Shown in pieces: positions 45,759-54,541 of a DNA stretch of 64,000 nt; position 1 is the stretch's first letter, and each line of letters begins with the position of its first letter. Under the pieces are notes generated by a model, which ran no database searches, was not told the origin of the DNA, and saw only the letters and a list, made by a program, of their open reading frames with translations. Location of the stretch: assembly GCA_035531475.1 (NCBI GenBank), contig DATKST010000052.1:133659-197658 (forward strand), read 5' to 3'. The position numbers and the translations under genes are program-made. This stretch comes from CALCEB01 sp035531475 (GTDB lineage Bacteria > Acidobacteriota > Terriglobia > UBA7540).

Positions 45759-46118
45759 ATGCGAATCAAGCTTGAGGCGAGATCGAAACGAGCTCTGGCG
45801 TTTCTCGGGATCGCGCTACTCATGGGTGGGACACACGCCTGGGCGCAGAACCTCGGCGGATCGCCCCAGACCAACGTAGCCGTTCAGGGTGAAACGGGCG
45901 CGCAACCCGAGGGCGCGTTTCTAAACTTCGTCAACTGGATCGGCAACGTCATCGCCCCAGTCGGCGCCGGCGGGGCGGTGGTCGGAGCCATTATCGCGTG
46001 GCTGACCGGCCGGGGGTTCGGGCGGTGGCTGTTTGCAGCCGGGGCGCTCTTGGGCGTCTCCGGCCTGACACGGCTGCTCGAATTCTGGATTGCCAACGGA
46101 ACAGGAGGTGTGACCTAG
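45759..46118 (+). CDS. VirB2/TrbC-like pilin
   Basis: A 119-residue precursor. A signal segment ends 'GGTHAWAQ'. The mature part has two hydrophobic helices ('GNVIAPVGAGGAVVGAIIAWL', 'WLFAAGALLGVSGLTRLLEFW') separated by a short basic loop. The 'FLNFVNWIGNVI' segment and the C-terminal GGVT are shared with the protein at 46897. AAAGGAG precedes ATG. It is the probable pilus subunit. Confidence 0.7.
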   Translation: MRIKLEARSKRALAFLGIALLMGGTHAWAQNLGGSPQTNVAVQGETGAQPEGAFLNFVNWIGNVIAPVGAGGAVVGAIIAWLTGRGFGRWLFAAGALLGVSGLTRLLEFWIANGTGGVT

Positions 46119-46145
46119 AGAAAAACAAGGCGGGTGGAAGGAACC

Positions 46146-46183
46146 CCGGCAGGCAGCGGGCGTTGATTCCGGCTGCCTGCCGG
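46146..46183 (+). promoter_or_regulatory. 12-bp perfect hairpin after the pilin gene
   Basis: CCGGCAGGCAGC pairs with GCTGCCTGCCGG across a 14-base loop, 27 bp after the pilin stop. Hairpins here can protect the pilin message or act as partial terminators, so that pilin is made in excess over downstream genes. Confidence 0.5.
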
Positions 46184-46209
46184 ACGAAAAACCAAGCTTC
46201 GAGGAACGA

Positions 46210-46875
46210 ATGCAGACCCCACAACTTCTGAACGACATTATCAACGTCCTCTTGCTGCTCGCCCCCGCGGCGGCGGTGATCTGTTTGGTGCTCGGCGGGA
46301 TCAGCCTGCGGCGCGAGGGCGGGGGGATCACGTTTGTGCTGGGCGGTGGCTTTTCGAAGTGGATGTTCTGGTGCGTGGTGTTTCTCACCCTCCAGCCGCT
46401 CTTGACCTGGTTCAGTTCGTTCGGGGTGGGCGTGCCGCTGCCGGGCGGCGGAATCAACGCCTCATGGCTCGCTTCGTTTGAGTCCGACATCACAAGTTTC
46501 GTCAACAACTTTATCCTGGGCAAATTGGTCACGACGCTCGCCGCATATTTTGTCCTGCGGGCGATTCTGGATGCGGCGGCGGGCGACGCCTTTCTTCCTT
46601 CCGTGGTTGCGGCGCTGTTTCTGCTCGGAGCACAGACCACGCTCAATCTGCTTTCAAGCTGGAACACAGGAACGCAATACGCGACGGTGGATGTGCTCGA
46701 TAGCGCCTGGACCTACCTCGCGACAACGGTCATGCCCATTGCGGCAGGACTGGCTATCGTTGGGGCGATCTTCAATTTCGTGGCACAACGGCCCATGATG
46801 CGCCTGGTCGCGGTGGCGCTGGCGCTGTTGTCGGTGTCAGGCATCTGGTACTTGGTCGTAGCCATGGCATCGTAG
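46210..46875 (+). CDS. Multi-spanning membrane protein of the transfer operon
   Basis: A 221-residue protein with about six transmembrane helices ('LLLLAPAAAVICLVLGGISL', 'MFWCVVFLTLQPLLTWF', 'VVAALFLLGAQTTLNLL' and others). I do not recognise its family. It sits between the two pilin-like genes, so an inner-membrane role in pilin insertion or channel assembly is a reasonable guess. Confidence 0.55.
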   Translation: MQTPQLLNDIINVLLLLAPAAAVICLVLGGISLRREGGGITFVLGGGFSKWMFWCVVFLTLQPLLTWFSSFGVGVPLPGGGINASWLASFESDITSFVNNFILGKLVTTLAAYFVLRAILDAAAGDAFLPSVVAALFLLGAQTTLNLLSSWNTGTQYATVDVLDSAWTYLATTVMPIAAGLAIVGAIFNFVAQRPMMRLVAVALALLSVSGIWYLVVAMAS

Positions 46876-46896
46876 GCGTCTTGGAGGAGAAGGATC

Positions 46897-47349
46897 GTGT
46901 CATTCTACAACGGCTTCTTGAACTTCACCAACTGGTCAGGGAACGTCATTTTGCCGACACTAGCCGGGCTGTTCTTTGCCCTGGGGATTCTCCGCTTCTC
47001 GAAGGGCTATCCGTACTCGCACGCGCTCTACGGCGGCATGATGGCGCTTGCGGCCTCGGGCCTCTTACGAGCGCTTGAGCACTTTGCCGCACAGCGGGCG
47101 TGGAACGATCCGGACGTTTATTGGATATCCATTGTAAGTTTTGTTGACTGGGTGACGAACGTCCTGATGCCGGTCTATGCGGCCGTTGAGGTGACGGCGG
47201 GCGGTCTCGCGCTGGCGACGGATCAGCGATTTCAACACACGGGCGGCTGGATGCGGCATTTTATGACGGCCGGCCTCTGCCTGTTGCTATCGGGCTTTGC
47301 GCGCCTGGCGGAATACTTCGTCCAGCAAGGCGTGGGAGGAGTGACATAG
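46897..47349 (+). CDS. Two-module pilin-like membrane protein
   Basis: A 150-residue protein that starts with GTG 46897. Both halves resemble the pilin at 45759: 'FLNFTNWSGNVILPTLAG' then 'SGLLRALEHF', and 'IVSFVDWVTNVLMPVYAA' then 'SGFARLAEYF', ending GGVT as the pilin does. It therefore looks like a fused duplication of the pilin module, without a signal peptide. It could be a pilus base, cap or assembly partner. Confidence 0.6.
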   Translation: MSFYNGFLNFTNWSGNVILPTLAGLFFALGILRFSKGYPYSHALYGGMMALAASGLLRALEHFAAQRAWNDPDVYWISIVSFVDWVTNVLMPVYAAVEVTAGGLALATDQRFQHTGGWMRHFMTAGLCLLLSGFARLAEYFVQQGVGGVT

Positions 47350-47361
47350 AGGAGGATGCTT

Positions 47362-47700
47362 ATGTCGCTGGATGTGACGCCGGTTTACCGTAACCTCGGA
47401 ACGCGAGTAACATTTCTGGGCCTTGAGGCCGAAGACCTGTTTGCCATTCTCGCACTGGCAGTAGTGACCAACATCCTCGGCCGTTTTCTCAACCGCGAGA
47501 TGTTCGGCCTGCCCATGAACCTGGTCCTGCAATACCTCGTGCCGCTCGCCAGCATTCCAGCGCTGATGCTGTTCAAATACGGCAAGCAGCGGGGATATCT
47601 CGAAGACTGGGTGATGTTTCACGCGAAGCCCCACGTCTACTCGGCGCTCGAACGGGATTCGGAACTCACTGCAGGCACGATCCGCGAAGGAGAAGCGTAA
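47362..47700 (+). CDS. VirB3-like protein
   Basis: A 112-residue protein with two hydrophobic stretches ('LFAILALAVVTNILGRF', 'LVLQYLVPLASIPALMLF') and an N-terminal 'VTPVYRNLGTRVTFLGLE' region. Size, topology and position directly before virB4 (TAATG overlap) fit VirB3/TrbD. ATG 47362 is six bases after AGGAGG, better than ATG 47356. Confidence 0.65.
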   Translation: MSLDVTPVYRNLGTRVTFLGLEAEDLFAILALAVVTNILGRFLNREMFGLPMNLVLQYLVPLASIPALMLFKYGKQRGYLEDWVMFHAKPHVYSALERDSELTAGTIREGEA

Positions 47701-50351
47701 TGCCGGTCACCTGCGAACAGTACCAGCGGTCGCTGAGGGAGCCCGCCCTGTGCGATCAACTGAAGATCCGGGACCTCATGGACAACGTCGCGATTCAGAC
47801 GAACGGTTCGTTTGTAGCCGGCTATGAGCTCAGCGGCCTGCACAGCACTTACGGCTCGGACGAGGAACGGAATCGCGCCAAGGGACAGCTCGAAGCGCTG
47901 GTGCGGTCGCTGCCCGAGCGTTCGATGCGCATGCAGATGCGGTTTGAGATCACAGAAGGGACAGGGGACCTGCTTACACGCTATAACGCTCAGCAGCGAA
48001 ACCCGAGCGGCGTGCTACAGGCTATTGACCGGGTGCGCGCCGAAGTCTGGCGGGCGCGCGAGGCGGGGGGATACTTTCTGCGGCATTTTCTCCATGCCTA
48101 CTTCATCTGGGACCCGAGAGTTCATCATCAGCCGTCCGGCTTCGAGTGGAAGCGAAAGATGAAAGGAACGGGAGGCGGGGGATGGAGCTTGTCGGCAACA
48201 AAGTGCATCGAGCGGACGCGCCGGGAGCATGAAGACTTGCTGGCCGAATTCGAGAGTCTGCTGAGTGGAGTCGTGGCGACTCTGGAGGCGGCCGGGATGC
48301 ACGTCCGGCGAATGACGCACCAGGAGATGTTTCGTGAAATCAAGCGCGCCCTGAATCCGGTCGCGAACGATACGCTGCCTTACCGGCCGCCTGGAGGGTC
48401 GCTTTTCCCGGACAGCGCCCGCAGCCAGATGGCGAACGTCAACCTGGAAGACGAACTGGATGATTATCTGAAAATTGGCGGGCTGCTCTATTCCTGGGTC
48501 ACCGTCAAGGACCTGCCCGACGCAACCTTCCCGGGAATCTTGCGGGAACTTCTGCGCACGGACTTTCCGCTGGTGGTCAACACCGAAGTGAGCCTGCCCG
48601 ACCAGGCGAAAGTGGTGAAAAAATACAAAAGCCGGCTGCGCAAGATGATGGCAGCCCAGCGGGACATTCACGGCGGCTTCAGGATGAACGTGGACGCGCA
48701 AGTGGCCGAGCGGCAATTGGTGAAGGTGCTGGAGGATGTGATTTCGAGCTCGCTCAAGACCTGCCACTTAAGCCTCATCATCACCGTCAGAACATCCAGG
48801 CCTGTCTGCAACCGCCAGGAGCGCGAAGAAGCAGAACGCATTCTCGCGAGCCGCCGCCAGCAGGTGTTGCACGCGCTCGCCCGGATGAACGGGGCGCGCG
48901 GCATGCCGGAGATGCTGGCGCAGAAGCGGATGTTCTTTGGCGGCTTGCCCGCCATGGCGGGAGAGAACAAGCGTGAGATCGACATGTTGACGCTCAACGC
49001 GGCAGACCTCCTGCCGGTTGAGCTTCCCTGGCAGGGCACGCCGAACTCGCCGCTCGCGCTCGTCGAAACTCCCACGCGCCAACTCATCCCATTTTCGCTC
49101 TTCGATTCATCGCTTGGCGACGCGAACCTCTTATTGATAGCCAAATCGGGCGGCGGGAAGACCTTCATGGCGCACCTGCTTCTACTGATGATGGCCCGGG
49201 CGAATCCGCTGATCTCGATTCTTGAGCGCGGTGATTCGTATCGTCCGCTGGTGGAACTCATGGGCGGGCGGGTGATTGAAGTGAATCTCGAAGGCGCTGA
49301 GACGCTTAACCCCTGGGACCTCGCCCCCGGCGAGACTGTTCCGACGAAGGAAAAGATCGCCTTCCTCAAGAACCTGACATTGCACATGACCGGTGATAGC
49401 CTGGCTTCCGATCACACCTTGCTCGACAACCTTCTCTCCGAGGCCATCGCCCGCACCTACAAGCGCTGCCGCATCCGCTACTCGAACCCCATTCCAACCT
49501 TTAATGACCTGCGGGAGGAGCTTGCTAACTGGCGGGACGAGGAGCGCCTCGAGCGGACGATGGATGAGGCGAAGCTGGCTTCGGCCAAGCTTCGATTGTG
49601 GACCGGCGAGAAAGGTATCTACAGCAAGCTGTTCGATTCCCCAACGACGATGCGCCTCGATGCGAGCTGGCTGTTTTTCAACATCGAAGGGCTGAGTTCC
49701 GATCCGGCGCTCGAGACCGCCATGAGCATGGTGATCGCCAACGCCGTGGCCGGGCGGGCTTCGGGCCGGACGGGCCAGCCATCGATCACGGTGCTCGATG
49801 AGTGCTGGGCGCTGCTCGATTCACCGGCCCTGGCGCCAGAGGTGGTGCAATTGTTTCGCACGGCGCGGAAGCGTTACGGGAGCGTGTGGGGAATCTCGCA
49901 GACGGTGGAGGATTTCGTGGGGACGGAGTCCGAGCCGCGCGTGCACGGACCGGGAATCCTGAAGACCGCGACCACCAAGATCGTGGGCCAGCAACCGGGC
50001 GACACCTTGCCACTCGCCCGTCACCTCGCTCTGAACCCGGTTGCGATCAACGAGATCAAGCAGTTCGGCGCGCCGCGCAAGGGACGGGGAGCGGATGCGT
50101 TGCTGGTGCTGGGAGAGAAGGCGGAGACGACGCAGGTGATTCGCATGGTCCCGACACCGCTCGACTACTGGATTGCAACCACGTTCCCACGCGAGCGCCG
50201 CTACCGGAGCTGGTTCTTGAGGAAGAACAGGGGACGGCCGTTGCTTGAATCTTACCAGGAATTGGCGGGGAAGTTTCCGCAAGGGCTGGGGGATCTCGCG
50301 GAGCTTCCTGAAGAGATTTCCGGCGCGGTATTGCAAGGAGAAATCGGGTGA
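47700..50351 (+). CDS. virB4: VirB4/TrbE T4SS ATPase
   Basis: An 883-residue protein. The N-terminal VirB4 domain is followed by a Walker A near residue 481 ('LLIAKSGGGKTFMAH'). Later come 'NPWDLAPGE', Walker B 'SITVLDECWALLD' and the 'KRYGSVWGISQTVEDF' sensor. It powers substrate translocation and pilus assembly at the inner membrane. Length and motif order are typical. It is followed 10 bp later by the first VirB5-like gene. Confidence 0.9.
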   Translation: MPVTCEQYQRSLREPALCDQLKIRDLMDNVAIQTNGSFVAGYELSGLHSTYGSDEERNRAKGQLEALVRSLPERSMRMQMRFEITEGTGDLLTRYNAQQRNPSGVLQAIDRVRAEVWRAREAGGYFLRHFLHAYFIWDPRVHHQPSGFEWKRKMKGTGGGGWSLSATKCIERTRREHEDLLAEFESLLSGVVATLEAAGMHVRRMTHQEMFREIKRALNPVANDTLPYRPPGGSLFPDSARSQMANVNLEDELDDYLKIGGLLYSWVTVKDLPDATFPGILRELLRTDFPLVVNTEVSLPDQAKVVKKYKSRLRKMMAAQRDIHGGFRMNVDAQVAERQLVKVLEDVISSSLKTCHLSLIITVRTSRPVCNRQEREEAERILASRRQQVLHALARMNGARGMPEMLAQKRMFFGGLPAMAGENKREIDMLTLNAADLLPVELPWQGTPNSPLALVETPTRQLIPFSLFDSSLGDANLLLIAKSGGGKTFMAHLLLLMMARANPLISILERGDSYRPLVELMGGRVIEVNLEGAETLNPWDLAPGETVPTKEKIAFLKNLTLHMTGDSLASDHTLLDNLLSEAIARTYKRCRIRYSNPIPTFNDLREELANWRDEERLERTMDEAKLASAKLRLWTGEKGIYSKLFDSPTTMRLDASWLFFNIEGLSSDPALETAMSMVIANAVAGRASGRTGQPSITVLDECWALLDSPALAPEVVQLFRTARKRYGSVWGISQTVEDFVGTESEPRVHGPGILKTATTKIVGQQPGDTLPLARHLALNPVAINEIKQFGAPRKGRGADALLVLGEKAETTQVIRMVPTPLDYWIATTFPRERRYRSWFLRKNRGRPLLESYQELAGKFPQGLGDLAELPEEISGAVLQGEIG

Positions 50352-50361
50352 GGAGGCGCAA

Positions 50362-51180
50362 ATGACGGCAGTGTTTTTGATTCTCTTTTCCTGGGGCATG
50401 GTCGCGGCCAAGAGCCGCCGGCAGGCAATTTCTTTGGCCGCGGCGGGAGCGGTCGCGGTGATGCTGATCTCGCCGCCGCGAGTCTTGGCTCAAGGGAGTC
50501 TCGTTGGGGCTATACAAGCAGTCCTGAACGTGATTCACGGCGTTATAAAAACCTCCTTAAATAGCATCAATGCCGTGAGGAGCGCCATCAGCCAGTTCTA
50601 CCAGTTAACAGTCTGGCCACAGCAGCTCATCAGCCAGGCAAGGTCGCTGATCACCCAGACGATCGGCCGGTATCGGAGCCAACTCGCCTCGATTTTCAAT
50701 CTCAATCTCAAAAGCGCCTCTCTGCCTGCGACACAAAGGCTTGAGACAGTGATCAGGGACGCGCAGACGGGAGACTTTGGGACGCTCGCGTCGAACTACA
50801 GCGCGGTTTACGGGCCGTTGCCCACGGCCACCACTGCAAGCCCCGCCACGCGCACGCTGACCGATATGGACGATGCGCTGGCCGAGGATACGCTGAAGAC
50901 GCTCAAGGAGTCAGACGATGCGGACAACCTGACGCTCGGCACGGCGGACCAGATCGAGAACGCGGCGAGCCAAGCGGCGCCCGGCTCGGCGCCGTTTCTA
51001 ACCGCAGCGTCGATGGCGGCGGCCATCGAGAGCCAGGCGCTGACCCAGAAGCTGCTGGCCGCTGAGCTCCGCGAGGAGGCGGCGCATTTGGCGCATCGGA
51101 ACGCGCTTCGTAAGCAGGCAGCGGCCTTCGCCAGCCAGGTCAGCGGGTCGATCCAGAACAGTCTGCAACCACAACAGTAG
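50362..51180 (+). CDS. VirB5/TrbJ-like protein, first copy
   Basis: A 272-residue exported, helix-rich protein. The signal peptide ends 'PPRVLAQ'. 'VWPQQLISQARSLI', 'YGPLPTATTASPATRTLTDMDDALAEDTLK' (in part) and 'AAPGSAPFL' recur in the next gene, so the two are tandem paralogues. The C-terminus is Gln-rich ('NSLQPQQ'). The VirB5/TrbJ role at the pilus tip or base is inferred. ATG 50362 has GAGGAGG upstream; the frame is open from 50245 inside virB4. Confidence 0.65.
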   Translation: MTAVFLILFSWGMVAAKSRRQAISLAAAGAVAVMLISPPRVLAQGSLVGAIQAVLNVIHGVIKTSLNSINAVRSAISQFYQLTVWPQQLISQARSLITQTIGRYRSQLASIFNLNLKSASLPATQRLETVIRDAQTGDFGTLASNYSAVYGPLPTATTASPATRTLTDMDDALAEDTLKTLKESDDADNLTLGTADQIENAASQAAPGSAPFLTAASMAAAIESQALTQKLLAAELREEAAHLAHRNALRKQAAAFASQVSGSIQNSLQPQQ

Positions 51181-51190
51181 GGGAGGCTCG

Positions 51191-52024
51191 ATGAAGGAAG
51201 CGATTAAAAGAGTGAAGGCAGGTTTGAAATTGGCCATAGGCTGGGCGTGTGACCACCGGCTGCGGGCTGCGGCATTGGTGCTGGTATTTTTGCTGGCCCT
51301 GCCACGACCGGTCAAAAGCCAGTTCCTCGACCCCTGCTGCGTCATCCTCGCCGCTGGCCTTTCGACAATCTCCAGTACCCTGAGCGGCGTGATCGGGGGA
51401 GGGCTCAACTCGGTCCTTTCCGTTGACCGGACAATTCAGAACTTCGAGCAGAGCGTCGTCTGGCCACAGCAACTGATCGCCCAGGCTCAGGCGCTAGTCG
51501 GGACACTACGCGGCGTCTCGACTCAGATCCAATCGGTGATGAGGCTTCCGGTGGCGAGCGCCACACTGCCCGCGAGCCAGCAACTCGAACAGAACCTGCT
51601 TTCCGCCAATGCCGGCCAGATTCCAAACACCGGTTCGGCATACACCGCCGTCTACGGCCAGCTCCCCGCTACGGCCCAGGCTTCGCCCCAGTCGCGCAAC
51701 ATCATGGACATGACGGACGCGATCGCCCAGGACGCGATGAAGCGGGCGATTGAGATCGACAACCTGGCGAATCTGGAGATCCAGGCAGCCGACCAAATCA
51801 ACCAGAGCATCCAGACGGCGGCGCCCGGCAGCGCCCCCATCCTCGAAGCTGAAGCGGATGCCTGGCTGGTACGGGCAAACGCCTACACGCAGGCGGCGAC
51901 TGCCGACCTGATCCGGGTGCGGGCTGCGGCGCTGGCAGGCCGGGGCGCGGATTTGAAGCTCGGAGCAACCAACACGCAGGGTCTCGATCAGAAACTCCAG
52001 AACATGCTTCAGCCCAAGCAGTGA
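51191..52024 (+). CDS. VirB5/TrbJ-like protein, second copy
   Basis: A 277-residue paralogue of the preceding gene. Signal peptide 'LLALPRPVKSQ', then 'VVWPQQLIAQAQALV', 'YGQLPATAQASPQSRNIMDMTDAIAQDAMK' (in part), 'AAPGSAPIL' and the tail 'NMLQPKQ'. It differs in an N-terminal 'LDPCCVILAAG' stretch with a Cys pair. The start has GAGG upstream. Confidence 0.65.
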   Translation: MKEAIKRVKAGLKLAIGWACDHRLRAAALVLVFLLALPRPVKSQFLDPCCVILAAGLSTISSTLSGVIGGGLNSVLSVDRTIQNFEQSVVWPQQLIAQAQALVGTLRGVSTQIQSVMRLPVASATLPASQQLEQNLLSANAGQIPNTGSAYTAVYGQLPATAQASPQSRNIMDMTDAIAQDAMKRAIEIDNLANLEIQAADQINQSIQTAAPGSAPILEAEADAWLVRANAYTQAATADLIRVRAAALAGRGADLKLGATNTQGLDQKLQNMLQPKQ

Positions 52025-52034
52025 AGGACAGACG

Positions 52035-52868
52035 ATGTTTTATTTCCAGACGATGTTCCTGCAGGCGCTCGGCTCGATCGACAGCTTCAATATCACTTCC
52101 GGCGTGGTAGGGATCGCCGGGACTATCTTATTGTTAAGTTTTCTCTACAGCGCCTACCAGGCTTTTGCCATTGGCGGCGACGTGCGGGCGCTCGCCATTT
52201 CGGGAGCAAAGTACCTGGCGCTCGGGCTGGTGTTTGCCGCCTATGGAACCGTCTTCCGGGACGTCAACAGCGCGTTCAACTCGGTGGCCATGTCGATTTC
52301 AAATTCCGTAGGGGTGGGCGATTTGTTTTCAAACTGGATGACCCAACTCGGGCAATATTGGAGCCAGAACGGCAACCCGTCACTGTGGTCGCTGGTGGGC
52401 GGAGGCATCTCCGGGCTGCTTGATTCGTTGCTGATCATTGTCGCCTACCTCATTTTCCCGATCACCTATGCCGTCTTCGCCGTGTTCTACTCGCTCTATG
52501 GTTCGATTCTTTACGTGACCGGCCCGCTGGTTTTGGCGTTATTGCCAGCCTATGGCATGGGCGATCTGGCGCGCACTTATCTTGTGAACCTGCTGATCTT
52601 CCAAGCCTGGGGTCTGGTGTACGCAATCATCGGGGCGCTGACTGTGGCTATTAACATGAACAGCGTCCAGGCGGTGCTCAGCTCGGGCGGAGTCGGTGGT
52701 TTTTTCCAGAACGCCAGCGCGGACCTGCTGCTGGCGCTCGCGAGCATCATCTTTTCGGTGGCGATTGCGTTCATTCCGCATCTCGCCAGCCGAATTGTGA
52801 GGGGAGAAGTTGGAAGCACGATGCTCATGATGATGAGGATTCCAAGGATGAGCGCGGAGAAAAAGTGA
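52035..52868 (+). CDS. VirB6/TrbL-like membrane protein
   Basis: A 277-residue protein with six or more hydrophobic segments. An N-terminal periplasmic stretch precedes 'VVGIAGTILLLSFLYSAYQAF', and a central pair ('LLIIVAYLIFPITYAVFAVFYSLYG' in part) follows. It has the size and layout of VirB6/TrbL inner-membrane channel proteins. The GTG start of the next gene overlaps its stop. Confidence 0.65.
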   Translation: MFYFQTMFLQALGSIDSFNITSGVVGIAGTILLLSFLYSAYQAFAIGGDVRALAISGAKYLALGLVFAAYGTVFRDVNSAFNSVAMSISNSVGVGDLFSNWMTQLGQYWSQNGNPSLWSLVGGGISGLLDSLLIIVAYLIFPITYAVFAVFYSLYGSILYVTGPLVLALLPAYGMGDLARTYLVNLLIFQAWGLVYAIIGALTVAINMNSVQAVLSSGGVGGFFQNASADLLLALASIIFSVAIAFIPHLASRIVRGEVGSTMLMMMRIPRMSAEKK

Positions 52869-53620
52869 ACATGGATGGAAAAAGTCAAAGCGCAAACATA
52901 GAGATGGCTTGTCACACGAAATATTACGAGCATGACGGCATGCTTCGCGCTTATGCCAATCGTGCCATGGTGCTGGCGTTCCTCTTCGGATTCATCGCCC
53001 TCGGGTCACTGGCCTTTGCAATTTACGTCCGCCTGCAGCCGCCCACCGTGATTCGCGTCGATAAAGACGGTAACGCAACGGTGGTCGGGGCGGCACGGAT
53101 GGGATCACCCAGACTCTTCTCGCTTTCGGCGCAGGCGGCAAGCGAAGCGGCACCCAGCCAACTCGAAGGGCGTGCAGTGGTGCGGCAGTTCCTCGACGAT
53201 TACCTGATCTATACGCCCGACTCAGCGGGCCAAAACTTCGCCGCCGCGCTCAACATGATGACGGCCAACCTGCGGAGCTACATTCTTGCCAAACTCCGCG
53301 ACCAGGACACGGTGGGCAAGATCCAGGAAGACCACATCATCTCGGACTTCGAGATTCGCTCCATCGAGCACGTCAAGAATACGCCGTGGACCTACGTGGT
53401 GTTCGGGGTCAAGGAAGTGCACCGGCTGAAGAACGGCTCGGAGGTGACGGACCGGATTGTGGGGCAGTACAACATTCGGCTGGTCGAGGGGCGGCGGTCG
53501 GAACTCGACCCGAGTGGGTTGCTGGTGGCGGAATATTCCGAGCAGGAGATGGTCGGCGACCGCAATACGGGTCTCGTGCAGCACAATGATCTGGATGCGG
53601 CGCCCGGCACCCAGCCGTAG
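52865..53620 (+). CDS. VirB8/TrbF-like protein
   Basis: A 251-residue protein. A short cytoplasmic tail, one helix ('VLAFLFGFIALGSLAFAIYV') and an NTF2-like periplasmic domain ('VVRQFLDDYLIYTPDSAGQNFAAALNMM' in part, 'TYVVFGVKEVHRLKNGSE'). This is the VirB8 assembly-factor architecture. It starts with GTG 52865, overlapping the upstream TGA. Confidence 0.7.
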   Translation: MNMDGKSQSANIEMACHTKYYEHDGMLRAYANRAMVLAFLFGFIALGSLAFAIYVRLQPPTVIRVDKDGNATVVGAARMGSPRLFSLSAQAASEAAPSQLEGRAVVRQFLDDYLIYTPDSAGQNFAAALNMMTANLRSYILAKLRDQDTVGKIQEDHIISDFEIRSIEHVKNTPWTYVVFGVKEVHRLKNGSEVTDRIVGQYNIRLVEGRRSELDPSGLLVAEYSEQEMVGDRNTGLVQHNDLDAAPGTQP

Positions 53621-53630
53621 ACATCTCTTG

Positions 53631-53701
53631 CTGCCGCAATGGGGCGGCAGGGCCGGCCAGAGGCATTTTGGCAAACGCACTGCGGCCTTGATGGAGGCCG
53701 C
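53631..53701 (+). promoter_or_regulatory. Two hairpins before a small gene
   Basis: CTGCCGC/GCGGCAG (53631-53650) and GCGGCCT/AGGCCGC (53682-53701). The second ends two bases before the ribosome-binding site AAAGGAGG (53704-53711) of the next gene. Confidence 0.5.
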
Positions 53702-53717
53702 CGAAAGGAGGTTTTCA

Positions 53718-54002
53718 ATGGCGGGAGCAACTGAAGCAATACCCGAGGGAAAAGTCGGGCAGCCGGTAAGCCGGCGGCGCCGTCCGCCAGCGGTGGAGAC
53801 GGATGGCGTCCGGGCCCGGTTCTTTCTCGCCCGGGAAGGCAGTCACGGGCGCGAGCCGGCGCTCGACCGCGAGCTTCAAAGCGAGGCGGAAGCCTTGGTC
53901 GAGTCGCTTAAGACCGGACGGAGCTTTTATTCAGTATGCGAATACCGGGGCGTGGCGGACTGCTCTTCGGGCAAGCCGCAGATTCGCAAGGAGGCAGTCT
54001 GA
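53718..54002 (+). CDS. Small basic protein of unknown function
   Basis: A 94-residue soluble protein, not recognised. It is Arg/Glu-rich, with a C-terminal part ('SLKTGRSFYSVCEYRGVADCSS') holding two Cys. ATG 53718 has a perfect AAAGGAGG seven bases upstream, which is why this start is chosen over the longer open frame from 53457. It sits between virB8 and the polymerase-like gene. Confidence 0.6.
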   Translation: MAGATEAIPEGKVGQPVSRRRRPPAVETDGVRARFFLAREGSHGREPALDRELQSEAEALVESLKTGRSFYSVCEYRGVADCSSGKPQIRKEAV

Positions 54003-54095
54003 TTTTCATCCGGCTTTATTTGATAAGCGTTCCACAAGCTCTGATTGTGGATGAGTGCGGGCGGGCTCTTTCATAGCGCCTGTCTGAAACTCCGT

Positions 54096-54224
54096 CCTCC
54101 CGTCGCGGAGGCGGAGAAACAAAAACTGGCCAGGTCCCGGACGGACCTGTGCCGGAAACCATGTTTTCGGCACAGGGCGGAAGGGACAGCCTCCTTTCTG
54201 TCGTGTGGCGAAACAGGAAGGAGG
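54096..54224 (+). promoter_or_regulatory. Structured leader with a buried ribosome-binding site
   Basis: Four successive stems: CCTCC/GGAGG (54096-54111), AGGTCC/GGACCT (54132-54148), CCTGTGCCG/CGGCACAGG (54146-54176), and CCTCCTTTCTGT/ACAGGAAGGAGG (54190-54224). Stems 2 and 3 share three bases, so they are partly exclusive. Stem 4 is 12 bp with one G-U pair and encloses the whole AAGGAGG site of the next gene. Confidence 0.65.
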
Positions 54225-54231
54225 AATGGCT

Positions 54232-54513
54232 ATGAAGCGCATCTTGGTTGCGCTATTCATCATCGGTTGCTTGCTTTTAGGACCAGGCAATCTGCTGAAA
54301 CGAGCCGTTACGCCGGAGAAGTCCTCGAAGGCGCAGGCGGCAAAACTTTTGCGGGATCGAAAACTTCGGACCCGCAAAAAGCAACCCGTTGAGGACCCGG
54401 AGTACCAACGGCTCCTCAAACGGGCACGGCGATGGGGCAAGCAGCGGCAGCAGCGGTTGAAACCGCAGCTCCGCAGCCTCAACCGCGCAAGCTCAGATTT
54501 ATTGGTTGCTTGA
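54232..54513 (+). CDS. Small membrane-anchored basic protein
   Basis: A 93-residue protein. One N-terminal helix ('ILVALFIIGCLLLGPGNLL') is followed by a strongly basic tail ('KLLRDRKLRTRKKQP', 'LLKRARRWGKQRQQRLKPQ') that could bind nucleic acid or the membrane surface. It is not recognised. ATG 54232 is seven bases after GGAGG. The ribosome-binding site lies in the stem at 54190-54224. Confidence 0.55.
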   Translation: MKRILVALFIIGCLLLGPGNLLKRAVTPEKSSKAQAAKLLRDRKLRTRKKQPVEDPEYQRLLKRARRWGKQRQQRLKPQLRSLNRASSDLLVA

Positions 54514-54541
54514 GCGGCAGGACCCATCGTGTAATCAACCC

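Noticed and set aside
53457..53717. Longer start for the small protein at 53718
   Set aside because: It would overlap virB8 in another frame, whereas ATG 53718 has a perfect AAAGGAGG.
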